Shown here: positions 33,907 through 43,159 of the stretch, piece after piece | Layout of the letters: each line of letters begins with the position of its first letter | Numbering within the stretch: position 1 is the stretch's first letter | From: Ignavibacteria bacterium | GTDB lineage: Bacteria > Bacteroidota > Ignavibacteria > Tepidaquicellales > Tepidaquicellaceae | Direction: 5' to 3' | Assembly: GCA_041649015.1 (NCBI GenBank) | Contig: JBAZNU010000006.1 | Coordinates: 142,192 to 206,191 of the forward strand | DNA length: 64,000 bases | Program-made: the position numbers and the translations under genes | Notes under the pieces: generated by a model | Seen by the model: the letters and a program-made list of their open reading frames with translations, nothing else | Told to the model about the DNA's origin: nothing | Database searches by the model: none

Positions 33907-35328
33907 TTAATCCCTGAGCTTTTTAGCTTTTTCAATAGCATCTTCAATCGTACCGACGAGCATAAATGCCTGCTCGGGTAAATCGTCATAATCACCGTTC
34001 AATATACCTTTAAAACCTTTGATTGTATCTTCAAGTCTAACGTATCTTCCCTGCAAGCCAGTAAACTGTTCTGCAACAGCGAACGGTTGAGAAAGGAATC
34101 GTTGAATTCTTCTTGCTCTTGCAACAACTATTTTATCATCGTCTGAAAGCTCATCGATACCAAGAATGTTAATAATATCCTGAAGGTCCTGATAATTCTG
34201 AAGAATCTTTTTCACGCCCTGAGCTACGTTGTAATGCTCGTCACCTACGATTAACGGATCGAGAATTCTTGAGGTTGATGTTAACGGATCAACCGCAGGA
34301 TAAATACCAAGCTCGGTAATCTTTCTAGACAGTTCTGTTGTAGCGTCAAGGTGAGCAAACGTAGTTGCGGGAGCCGGGTCTGTATAGTCGTCAGCAGGAA
34401 CGTAAACCGCCTGAATAGATGTAATCGAACCTTTCATAGTCGATGTGATTCTTTCCTGTAACTGACCCATTTCCGTTGCAAGAGTCGGCTGATATCCTAC
34501 TGCGGAAGGCATACGCCCGAGCAGAGCAGATACTTCCGAGCCAGCCTGTGTAAATCTGAAAATATTATCTATAAATAAAAGAACATCTTTTCCGAGTTCA
34601 TCCCTAAAGTATTCGGCGATAGTCAAACCTGTTAAACCGATTCTCTGTCTGGCACCCGGGGGTTCATTCATCTGACCGAATACGAGAGCGGTGTTTTTAA
34701 TAACACCTGACTCAGTCATTTCGAGATATAAGTCGTTTCCTTCTCTTGTTCTTTCGCCAACACCTGCAAACACCGAATAACCGCCATGCTGTTTTGCGAT
34801 GTTATGAATAAGCTCCTGAATGATAACCGTTTTACCAACTCCAGCACCGCCGAAAAGTCCTGTTTTACCGCCCTTTGTATAGGGTTCGATTAAGTCAATG
34901 ACTTTAATACCTGTTTCAAACATTTCTCTCTTTGTAGAAAGAGCTGTCATTTTAGGAGGGTCGCGGTGAATGGGATATTTCATACTTGTCTTCAGCGGTT
35001 CTTTTCCGTCGATTGTATCACCGATAACATTAATAAGTCTTCCAAGGACCTCCTGTCCGACAGGAATCATGATTGGTTCGCCCGTATCTATAACATCCAT
35101 ACCTCTAACCAAACCGTCAGTTGAATCCATTGCAACAGTTCTGACTCTGTTTTCACCGAGATGCTGCTGCACTTCCGTAACCAGAACTTCTTCAACGCCT
35201 TCGAGATTAATCCTGTTAATTCTAAGAGCGTTATTAATTTCAGGAAGCTTGCCTTCGCTGAAGTCCACGTCAATAACCGGACCTATAACTTGAATTATTT
35301 TACCAATATTAGCGCCGCTTTCAGGCAT
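33907..35328 (-). CDS. atpD: F-type ATP synthase beta subunit
   Basis: The 473-residue catalytic subunit of F1. The P-loop GGAGVGKTV, the catalytic glutamate region GVGERTREGNDLY, the Walker B region DVLLFIDNIFRFTQAGSEVSALLGRMPSAVGYQ (recognised in parts: LLFIDNIFRFTQAG and RMPSAVGYQPTL) and the signature PAVDPLTSTSRI are all present. It is the first gene of the two-gene atpDC operon. Confidence 0.98.
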   Translation of the reverse strand: MPESGANIGKIIQVIGPVIDVDFSEGKLPEINNALRINRINLEGVEEVLVTEVQQHLGENRVRTVAMDSTDGLVRGMDVIDTGEPIMIPVGQEVLGRLINVIGDTIDGKEPLKTSMKYPIHRDPPKMTALSTKREMFETGIKVIDLIEPYTKGGKTGLFGGAGVGKTVIIQELIHNIAKQHGGYSVFAGVGERTREGNDLYLEMTESGVIKNTALVFGQMNEPPGARQRIGLTGLTIAEYFRDELGKDVLLFIDNIFRFTQAGSEVSALLGRMPSAVGYQPTLATEMGQLQERITSTMKGSITSIQAVYVPADDYTDPAPATTFAHLDATTELSRKITELGIYPAVDPLTSTSRILDPLIVGDEHYNVAQGVKKILQNYQDLQDIINILGIDELSDDDKIVVARARRIQRFLSQPFAVAEQFTGLQGRYVRLEDTIKGFKGILNGDYDDLPEQAFMLVGTIEDAIEKAKKLRD

Positions 35329-35617
35329 AATATAAAAATAAAGTTTTTAGTGTTTTTACAAGAATAGTAAATATATGAAATTTAAGAATTACATTCAAAT
35401 TAAAAACAAATCCAATTTTCAAGAAAATTGTAACATCAATAATAAAAACAGTAAAAAAATCGGTATGCAGAAAGAATAGCCGAATTATGATTTGAACTGA
35501 TAAAAGCTACAATATATCAAATACATCGATGGCATTCAGATAAATAATGCTGTTTTACATTTCTAAATGGGATATAATTTAGTAATTTTAACAATAAATA
35601 TTTAAAATAATACTCAA

Positions 35618-37390
35618 ATGAATAAATTTCTGCCTCTTTTCCTGTTAATTGCAATAATTATCACGAGCAATTCTTACTCTCAAAATTTAAAAAGCTATAC
35701 ATCACAGAAAGATAAAGTTGAATACAGCTTAAAGACTAAGGGAGAATTGTATTTCAGGTTTAACTTAAACTCAAAGGATAGAGTTATTGAACTTGGGAAA
35801 CACATATCTATTGACAACGTATTGAACCGCGTATTTTATTTTGAAGTTTATGCTTATGCAAACTCAGAAGAAATGGATTACTTTTCAACGCAAGGAATTG
35901 ATTTTGAATTGCTGAAACATCCGGGTGATGCGGAGAATATTATAACATCAGATAATGTAGGACAAATAACAGCATGGAATGTTTACCCAACTTATTCCGC
36001 ATATATTACTATGATGAACAATTTTGCGGCATCATATCCCAATGTATGCAGGATTCATAATGCAGGGACAACGGTTCAGGGTAGACAGATCTTATTTGCA
36101 GTGATTAGCGACAGTGTTAATTTCAGAAAACCAAAGCCGAGATTCATGTACACGTCATCAATGCACGGCGATGAAACGACAGGATATGTGTTGATGTTAA
36201 GACTTATTGACACACTTTTAAGCGGCAATGGAAACAGCGCATTAATTACTAACCTTGCAAAAAATTGCGAAATCTGGATTAATCCTCTCGCGAATCCTGA
36301 CGGAACTTACCACGGCGGAGACAACACAGTATCAGGTGCATGGCGGTATAATGCTAATTCAATAGACATAAACAGAAACTTCCCCGACCCGGTAGCAGGT
36401 CCTAATCCGACGGGAACGTGGCAGCCGGAGACGATAGTTATGATGAACCTGATGAGACAGTTTAACTTTACTTTATCGATGAATTTTCACGGGGGAGCTG
36501 AAGTGTTTAATTATCCATGGGATTGCAAAGCTGCACTTCATCCAGACGACGCCTGGTACATAAACCTTGGAAGAAGGTATGTTGATACAGTTCACAGATA
36601 TTCACCTTCATCATATCTTGATGATAATTTAGGTTATCCCAACATCCCCGGAATAGTTAACGGATACTCGTGGTATTATGTTTACGGAGGCAGACAGGAT
36701 TATATTACATATTTTGCGGGAGGCAGAGAAGTATGTCTTGAAATATCAAGCACAAAGATGGTTCCTCAGGCAAACCTTCCTACATACTGGAATTATAATT
36801 TCAGGTCTTTCCTTTATTTTATAAAAGAGTCATTAAACGGTGTTCGCGGTATTGTTACAGACTCTGTTTCGGGTGCACCCATCAAAGCAAAAATATACAC
36901 GGTCGGACAAAACGATTCAACATGGATTTATTCGGATTCAGTATGCGGTGATTATCACAGGATGCTTGCTCCCGGCACATATTCATTAACTTTTACTGCT
37001 CCGAATTATTTTTCAAAAACGGTAACCGGAATACAGGTTTTCACGGATTCAGCCGTTACGTATAACGTAAAACTAAAATCTACATTTACCAGAATAAATC
37101 CCAACGAAGTAACTATTAGCAGATTTGAGCTGTATCAGAACTATCCAAATCCATTCAATCCTGAGACGAAGATTAGTTTTGACCTTAAAGAAGCATCACA
37201 CGTAGTTTTAAAAATCTTTGATGTATCGGGGAAAGAGGTTTCATTATTAACGAATGAATTTTATACGGCAGGAAATCATACGATAAAATGGAACGCATCA
37301 GATTTACCAAGCGGAATTTATTACGCAAGAATACTCGTGAACGAGGGAAAGGATTATATTGCTGTGAGGAAGTTGGTCATGGTAAAGTAA
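35618..37390 (+). CDS. T9SS-exported M14 zinc carboxypeptidase
   Basis: A 590-residue extracellular metallocarboxypeptidase. Signal peptide about 1-21, a pro-region, then the M14 domain about 120-405: zinc ligands His183 and Glu186 in SSMHGDETTG and His291 in MNFHGGAEVF, substrate arginine in DINRNFPD, catalytic Glu375 in VCLEISS. A carboxypeptidase regulatory-like beta domain (GVRGIVTDSVSGAPIKAKI and following) and a T9SS type-A sorting domain (LYQNYPNPFNPETKI to the end) follow. All catalytic residues are present, so it should be active outside the cell in peptide use. It is the only gene on this strand between two leftward blocks. Confidence 0.93.
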   Translation: MNKFLPLFLLIAIIITSNSYSQNLKSYTSQKDKVEYSLKTKGELYFRFNLNSKDRVIELGKHISIDNVLNRVFYFEVYAYANSEEMDYFSTQGIDFELLKHPGDAENIITSDNVGQITAWNVYPTYSAYITMMNNFAASYPNVCRIHNAGTTVQGRQILFAVISDSVNFRKPKPRFMYTSSMHGDETTGYVLMLRLIDTLLSGNGNSALITNLAKNCEIWINPLANPDGTYHGGDNTVSGAWRYNANSIDINRNFPDPVAGPNPTGTWQPETIVMMNLMRQFNFTLSMNFHGGAEVFNYPWDCKAALHPDDAWYINLGRRYVDTVHRYSPSSYLDDNLGYPNIPGIVNGYSWYYVYGGRQDYITYFAGGREVCLEISSTKMVPQANLPTYWNYNFRSFLYFIKESLNGVRGIVTDSVSGAPIKAKIYTVGQNDSTWIYSDSVCGDYHRMLAPGTYSLTFTAPNYFSKTVTGIQVFTDSAVTYNVKLKSTFTRINPNEVTISRFELYQNYPNPFNPETKISFDLKEASHVVLKIFDVSGKEVSLLTNEFYTAGNHTIKWNASDLPSGIYYARILVNEGKDYIAVRKLVMVK

Positions 37391-37411
37391 GTTTACATCA
37401 AAATAAAAATT

Positions 37412-37437
37412 AAACGGGGCATACAGCCCCGTTTTTA
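37412..37437. terminator. Bidirectional terminator
   Basis: AAACGGGGC / GCCCCGTTT 9-bp stem with a 5-nt loop and T-rich tails on both strands, between the M14 gene and the converging glmS. Confidence 0.9.
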
Positions 37438-37462
37438 TTATCAACAAATTAAATATTAATAA

Positions 37463-39301
37463 TTATTCTACAGTTACGCTCTTAGCAAGATTTCTCGGCT
37501 GGTCAACATTACAGCCGCGAGCAGCAGCAACGTAGTAAGACAAGAATTGCAGCGGTATTACATTTAGTATCGGTGCAAATAGTGCGAGAGTCTTTGGTAC
37601 TCTAAGGACATAGTCAGCATAAGTATTAATATTTTCGTCGCCGTCGCTAGCGAGAGCTATTATCTTTCCTTTACGTGCTTTAACTTCTTCTATGTTTGAA
37701 ATAATTTTGTCGTAAGTTCTATCCTGAGGAGCTATAAAAACAACGGGCATGTTTTCATCTATAAGTGCAATAGGTCCATGCTTCATTTCTGCTGCTGGAT
37801 ACCCTTCTGCGTGAATGTATGAAATTTCTTTTAACTTCAAAGCACCTTCCAAAGCAACCGGGAAATTGTATCCCCTGCCGAGGTACAAGAAATTTTCAGA
37901 ATTCTTAAAAACATTTGCAACCTTCTTAACATCGTCTTTCAGAGCAATCATCTGACTAATTTTATCCGGTATTTGCTTAAGCTCATCAGCAATTTCGATT
38001 AAAGATTCACGAGAAAGAGTGTTCCTTGCTTCAGAAAGCATAATAGTAATAAGAGCCAAAGACATAACCTGACAAGTAAAAGCTTTTGTTGAGGCTACAC
38101 CTATTTCAGGTCCAGCATGAATGTAAGTTCCTGCATCGACTTCTCTTGCTATCGTGCTTCCGATAACGTTTACTATTCCGACAGTAGTAGCTCCAAATTT
38201 TTTAGCTTCCCTTAAAGCAGCGAGAGTATCAGCGGTTTCACCGCTTTGACTAATCGCAATAATAATATCGTCTTTATTTATTATAGGTCTTCTGTACCGG
38301 AATTCAGACGCATACTCAACTTCGACGGGTATTCTGCAGAACTGCTCAATCATGTACTCTCCAACAAGAGCCGCATGCCATGCTGTTCCGCAGGCAGTAA
38401 TAATAAACCTTTTTGCATTCAGCATTCTTTCAAACACAGAATCCAAACCACCGAGTTTTGCAACACCTGTTTCAAAATTAATTCTTCCCCTGTAAGTGTT
38501 TTGAATAGTATCGGGTTGTTCGCAAATCTCTTTAAGCATGTAATGTTCGTATCCCCCTTTTTCAATCTCATCTACAAGGAAATCTATTTCGTGTGCTTCT
38601 CTGAAAATTCTTACATCGTGAATGGTTTTCATATTAAATCCATTCTTAGTAATTATCGCCATATCACCATCTTCGAGATATACTACATTTTTCGAGTAAT
38701 TGATAACTGCCGATGCATCGGACGAAACGATGGTTTCTTCTTTTCCAACACCAAGTAAGAGCGGGCTGCCGTTTCTGGCGACAACAATCTTATCAGGCTC
38801 TTTAGAACAAAGGCAAGCTAAACCATAAGTGCCTTCAACATCGTTTAAAGCTAAGCGAACCGACTCTTCAAAATCATTAGTTTGTCTGAAATAATAATTA
38901 ATCAGGTTTGCTAATATTTCTGTATCCGTATCGGTTGAAAACAAGAAACCTTCTTCAGTTAGTTTTGACTTAAGCATCTTATAATTTTCTATTATCCCAT
39001 TATGCACGATTATAATATTTCCATCCATATCAAAATGAGGATGAGCATTAACATCGTTAGGTTCCCCGTGAGTAGCCCATCTTGTATGACCGATACCGAT
39101 TGAACCCTGGAACAAATCCTTATCTATAGCGTCATGCATTTCGCCGACTCTACCGGCTTTTTTGAAATTCAGAATTTTGTTTTGGTTGTTAATAATCGAC
39201 ACTCCGGCGGAGTCATACCCCCTGTATTCCAGTCTTTTCAGACCTTCTATAATAATAGGCAGAGAGTTTTTCTTACCTATATAACCTACAATTCCACACA
39301 T
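37463..39301 (-). CDS. glmS: Glutamine-fructose-6-phosphate aminotransferase (isomerizing)
   Basis: Makes glucosamine-6-phosphate from fructose-6-phosphate and glutamine, feeding peptidoglycan and lipid A. The 612-residue protein starts with the nucleophile Cys2 (MCGIVGYIGKK), followed by the class II glutaminase domain (HTRWATHGEPNDVNAHPH, HNGIIENY), two SIS sugar domains (SQSGETADTLAALREAK, SRGYN-like LYLGRGYNFPVALEGALK) and the C-terminal KSVTVE. No glmS ribozyme-like structure is evident in the 5' region. Confidence 0.98.
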   Translation of the reverse strand: MCGIVGYIGKKNSLPIIIEGLKRLEYRGYDSAGVSIINNQNKILNFKKAGRVGEMHDAIDKDLFQGSIGIGHTRWATHGEPNDVNAHPHFDMDGNIIIVHNGIIENYKMLKSKLTEEGFLFSTDTDTEILANLINYYFRQTNDFEESVRLALNDVEGTYGLACLCSKEPDKIVVARNGSPLLLGVGKEETIVSSDASAVINYSKNVVYLEDGDMAIITKNGFNMKTIHDVRIFREAHEIDFLVDEIEKGGYEHYMLKEICEQPDTIQNTYRGRINFETGVAKLGGLDSVFERMLNAKRFIITACGTAWHAALVGEYMIEQFCRIPVEVEYASEFRYRRPIINKDDIIIAISQSGETADTLAALREAKKFGATTVGIVNVIGSTIAREVDAGTYIHAGPEIGVASTKAFTCQVMSLALITIMLSEARNTLSRESLIEIADELKQIPDKISQMIALKDDVKKVANVFKNSENFLYLGRGYNFPVALEGALKLKEISYIHAEGYPAAEMKHGPIALIDENMPVVFIAPQDRTYDKIISNIEEVKARKGKIIALASDGDENINTYADYVLRVPKTLALFAPILNVIPLQFLSYYVAAARGCNVDQPRNLAKSVTVE

Positions 39302-39378
39302 ATTTTTAGAGATTTAGTTTTATTTTTTATAAAATAGCAATTAAATAATTATCAAACAATTTAATCCTAATAATCAAA

Positions 39379-40368
39379 TTATAAATTATTCCCGATTAAC
39401 TTTTTGATTAGTTCATCAACTTTTACGCTGTCAGCTTCAGCATTAAAATTCAGAATAAGCCTATGTCTTAAAACAGAATCTGAGACCGACTTCACGTCTT
39501 CTCTTGAGGGTGTGTACCTGCCCTCGATTGCTGCGAGCGCTTTTGCACCGAGGATTAAATACTGGGAAGCTCTCGGACCTGCCCCCCATCTAATATAATC
39601 TTTAACAAATTGTGGAGATGATGACGATTCAGGTCTTGTTTTATTCACAACTTCTACGGCATACTTCATTAATTCATCCGATACAGGAACCTTTCTAACG
39701 AGTTCCTGAAAATCAATTATTTCTTCACGATGGAATACTGGCTGAACATTATGCAAACCTACACCGGTTGTTCTTTTAACGATTTCAATCTCATCATCCA
39801 CTGAAGGATAATCAAGCCAGACATTATACATAAACCTATCAAGCTGCGCCTCGGGCAGTGGATAAGTTCCTTCCTGTTCTATAGGATTCTGAGTAGCCAA
39901 AACAAAGAAAGGTTCTTCGAGTGAATAAGAGACCCCACCCGCTGTAACTTTATGCTCCTGCATAGCCTCGAGTAAAGCCGATTGAGTCTTAGGGGGAGTT
40001 CTGTTTATTTCATCCGCAAGAATCATGTTTGCAAAAACCGGTCCTTTCAAGAATTTAAATCTCTTGCTGCCTGCGCCATCTTCATCAAGGATTTCGGTAC
40101 CGACAATATCCGAGGGCATAAGGTCGGGAGTAAACTGAATCCTGCTGAATTTAAGTTCAAGTGCTTCCGAGAAAGTTCTAACAATGAGAGTTTTCGCGAG
40201 ACCCGGGACACCGATTAGCAGACAATGCCCTTTCGAGAGTATTGTTATTATAATATCCTGCAGAACTTTCTTTTGACCTACAATTATTTTTTCGACCTCA
40301 GAATTAAGAAGTTTATATTTTCTGTTTAGTTCTTCAATCTTTTCAGCATCAGACATATTATTGTTCAT
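39379..40368 (-). CDS. MoxR-family AAA+ ATPase
   Basis: A 329-residue AAA-3 ATPase of the MoxR group, chaperone-like proteins that help assemble or activate metal enzymes and complexes. Walker A GVPGLAKT, Walker B and following NRTPPKTQSALLEAMQE, and sensor motif ATQNPIEQEGTYPLPEAQLD are clear. The usual DUF58 and von Willebrand partners do not lie next to it; instead it follows the M16 protease pair by 5 bp, which suggests one transcript. Confidence 0.9.
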   Translation of the reverse strand: MNNNMSDAEKIEELNRKYKLLNSEVEKIIVGQKKVLQDIIITILSKGHCLLIGVPGLAKTLIVRTFSEALELKFSRIQFTPDLMPSDIVGTEILDEDGAGSKRFKFLKGPVFANMILADEINRTPPKTQSALLEAMQEHKVTAGGVSYSLEEPFFVLATQNPIEQEGTYPLPEAQLDRFMYNVWLDYPSVDDEIEIVKRTTGVGLHNVQPVFHREEIIDFQELVRKVPVSDELMKYAVEVVNKTRPESSSSPQFVKDYIRWGAGPRASQYLILGAKALAAIEGRYTPSREDVKSVSDSVLRHRLILNFNAEADSVKVDELIKKLIGNNL

Positions 40369-40373
40369 AATAT

Positions 40374-41732
40374 TTACTTAATTTTATTTATTATTTCCAC
40401 ATTTCCGAATTTACGGCACTGCTTTTCAAGCTTGTTGATATCACCAACAGCAACAAATTTAAGCTTATCGGGGTGCAGGTAATTTAAGGCTGTTTCTTTA
40501 ACTTTCTCTTTAGTTATATTATTTACCTTACTAAGGTAAGTATCGAAATAGTCTTTTTCAAATCCATACAATTCCATCGTCATAAGCTTTCCCGATACTG
40601 CGTTGGATGTTTCAAGCTGCAAGGGATAGTTGCCCGAGATGTAATTCTTTGTATTTTCCATCTCTTCATCACTAACAAAATTTTCCCTAATATCATTTAA
40701 TTCTTTTAATATTTCTTCAATTGCAAATCCCGTTTTCTCAGTATTAATTTCAGTTTCAATCGTGAAATCTCCTGAATGCATTTTAGCATTAAAAGATGTC
40801 CGAGCTCCATAGGTTAAACCGTTTTTTTCTCTTAGGTTTTTATTAATCCGTGAAACGAAAGAACCGCCCAGCAGATTGTTTAAGAATGTTACATAAATAT
40901 AGTCATCATTGTTTCGTTTTATACCCGAATGTCCTAAAAATAGGCTTGTTTGCGAGGCATCCTTCTTCTCTTTTAGATAAACTACTCCTTTTCCGTTATC
41001 TGTATCTTTAAAATCAAAATAATCAACATGAGAATCTTTAGATACGTTTGAAAATTTTTGTTCAAGGGTACGGAGTATATTTCCCTCGTCAAAATCGCCG
41101 ACAATGGCAATTATAATATTTTCTGAATTGTAGTATTTTTCAGAGAATTTCTTTAAATCCTTGACAGTAATCTGTTTCAGGGATTCTATATAACCATCGG
41201 GGTCATATTGATAAGGTGTATCCTTGTAATGATTATATTTGAATATTCTTTCTGCAAGATATGAACCTTCATCCTGCATTGATATAAGCGAATTAATGAT
41301 TTGCTCTTTTTTACTATTCAATTCGTCATCGGGAAAAGTTGAATTTAAAATCATGTCTGAAATTAAATTCAGGAGAGTGATTGAATTATCTTTATATGAA
41401 GTAAGGGTTAGAAATGTTCCATCATACCCAAAACCTGATGCAAAAAGTGAACCCGTTACATCGATATTCTCTGCAATCTGCAAAGCGTTTGAGTGTTTAG
41501 TTCCTTTCGACAGCAGTTCTCCGGTTAGCGTTGCCGTACCCGCTTTATACTCATCGGTGAAGTAATCATTATAGGAACCAGCTTTTATCATAATCCTGAC
41601 TGTTGTCACGGGGTATCTATTGTCATTAACAAGATAAACCTTAATACCGGATAACAGATTAGTAATCGTGAATTCGGGGAAATGAATATCTCCTGAAGGT
41701 TTAACGGCGGGTATTTTTGTTCTGTCTATCAT
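40374..41732 (-). CDS. M16 family peptidase, non-catalytic partner
   Basis: A 452-residue M16B insulinase-like protein without the HxxEH zinc motif (the corresponding place reads ELLSKGTK). It keeps the substrate-binding Arg-Tyr pair in NKNLREKNGLTYGARTSF, as expected for the inactive half of a two-chain M16B heterodimer. The start overlaps the active partner's stop by ATGA, so the two are made together. No signal peptide is seen, so the pair may be cytoplasmic or exported by another route. Confidence 0.88.
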   Translation of the reverse strand: MIDRTKIPAVKPSGDIHFPEFTITNLLSGIKVYLVNDNRYPVTTVRIMIKAGSYNDYFTDEYKAGTATLTGELLSKGTKHSNALQIAENIDVTGSLFASGFGYDGTFLTLTSYKDNSITLLNLISDMILNSTFPDDELNSKKEQIINSLISMQDEGSYLAERIFKYNHYKDTPYQYDPDGYIESLKQITVKDLKKFSEKYYNSENIIIAIVGDFDEGNILRTLEQKFSNVSKDSHVDYFDFKDTDNGKGVVYLKEKKDASQTSLFLGHSGIKRNNDDYIYVTFLNNLLGGSFVSRINKNLREKNGLTYGARTSFNAKMHSGDFTIETEINTEKTGFAIEEILKELNDIRENFVSDEEMENTKNYISGNYPLQLETSNAVSGKLMTMELYGFEKDYFDTYLSKVNNITKEKVKETALNYLHPDKLKFVAVGDINKLEKQCRKFGNVEIINKIK

Positions 41733-42982
41733 GATTCCACCTTCTTCCCGGGAATATAATTCAGGGCAACTCTTTTTTTACTGTCAAGATATTCTTCCGC
41801 ATACTTTTTTATATCCTGATTACTGATATTTTCAAATATTTTTATTTCGTTGTTAATCATTTCGCAATCATTGAAAAAAAGTTTATAGAAAGCAAGATGA
41901 TTAGACAAATTCATCGATTGCTGAATTTTGAGATAATATGATGTCAGGACTTTGTTTACAGATTTCCTGATTTCAAAATCCGTCAAACCGTTCATTTTGA
42001 GATTTGATATTATGTTATCCATACTTTTCGAGACTTGGGAAATCTTTACACCCTTATTCAGAAAACTATTAAAGCTGAAAATACTCTCAAACTCCATACC
42101 CTGATTCGAAAGATATGATTCAGTAGTTAAATCAGTTCTAACCAGAGACCTATAAACATTTGAACTTTCCCCCGAAGAAAGACCGACGCACATTAGCCTG
42201 AAAGCATAGAATTCTTTCGTTCCCAAAGCGGGAGTTCTGTACATTATAAACCTCGCGGGAAGTGTAATGTTATCTTCGATTTCATCTTCAATTTCATTTT
42301 CAATAATCTCCTCTGAATATGTTCTTTCAGCCATACTTGCATTAGTTTTTATACTGCCGTAATAACTATCCGCTAAATCATAAGTCTCATCATAATCTAT
42401 ATCCCCAACTACGGTTAATACCATGTTAGCAGGATTGTAAAAACTGTTATAAAAGTTTTCTATATCTTTTAGAGATAAATTTTTAATATGATTCTCATCG
42501 CCAATAATCTCCCATCTATAACCGCTCTTTTTAAAAAGCCGTTTCGCACTTTCATATTCGAGCGAACCAAAGGGGGAATTGTCATGAGTCTGCATTTTTT
42601 CTTCGATCACAACCTTTCTCTGAACTTCAAGCCCCTCTTCAGTGACAGGAAAACTTGCATACCTGTCCGAATCAAGCCACATACCAAGTTCCAGCTTTGA
42701 TGAAGGAATTGTCAGATAATAACTCGTATAATCCTGAGTCGTGAATGCATTGCTTTCACCCCCGTTTGCGTGTAGAATTTCATCAAATTTCCCTCCGGGA
42801 ATATTCTCTGAACCTGAAAACATAAGATGTTCAAGAAGGTGTGACATACCCGTCTTATTTGGGTCCTCATCTTTTGACCCAACATGGAAACATGAATTTA
42901 TAATTACGTTAGGAATCTCAGATTTCCTGCTCATAACAAGCCTTAGCCCGTTGTTTAAAACCGCTTGTTTGTAAATAATCAT
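41729..42982 (-). CDS. M16 family zinc protease, catalytic partner
   Basis: A 417-residue M16B peptidase. The inverted zinc motif is HLLEHLMF (in GMSHLLEHLMFSGSE), and the third ligand Glu lies in the following helix (VVIEEKMQTHD region). It heads a leftward group with the inactive partner and the MoxR ATPase. The family cleaves small proteins and peptides in a closed chamber; some members process membrane protein precursors. Substrate is unknown. Confidence 0.9.
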   Translation of the reverse strand: MIIYKQAVLNNGLRLVMSRKSEIPNVIINSCFHVGSKDEDPNKTGMSHLLEHLMFSGSENIPGGKFDEILHANGGESNAFTTQDYTSYYLTIPSSKLELGMWLDSDRYASFPVTEEGLEVQRKVVIEEKMQTHDNSPFGSLEYESAKRLFKKSGYRWEIIGDENHIKNLSLKDIENFYNSFYNPANMVLTVVGDIDYDETYDLADSYYGSIKTNASMAERTYSEEIIENEIEDEIEDNITLPARFIMYRTPALGTKEFYAFRLMCVGLSSGESSNVYRSLVRTDLTTESYLSNQGMEFESIFSFNSFLNKGVKISQVSKSMDNIISNLKMNGLTDFEIRKSVNKVLTSYYLKIQQSMNLSNHLAFYKLFFNDCEMINNEIKIFENISNQDIKKYAEEYLDSKKRVALNYIPGKKVES

Positions 42983-43159
42983 AGTTTATCTGAACTTATT
43001 ACAATCAATTATTATTTTATATTTTGAGTATGAATATTTTATAAAAATGCTTAAATTACTTCATAAAAGAAACAGAAACAGTATATTATTAAGCTAATTT
43101 TAAAACGCATATAGACATATTTTTTTTACAGTTTGTTAATCAATTACATCAAGAATAAT

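Noticed and set aside
38246..38758. A 170-codon open frame antisense to glmS.
   Set aside because: It is the complement of strongly conserved coding sequence, has a Cys/Asn/Phe-rich composition and no recognisable domain.
39302..39378. glmS ribozyme upstream of glmS.
   Set aside because: The 5' gap is only 77 bp and AT-rich, too short for the ribozyme and without its conserved core.
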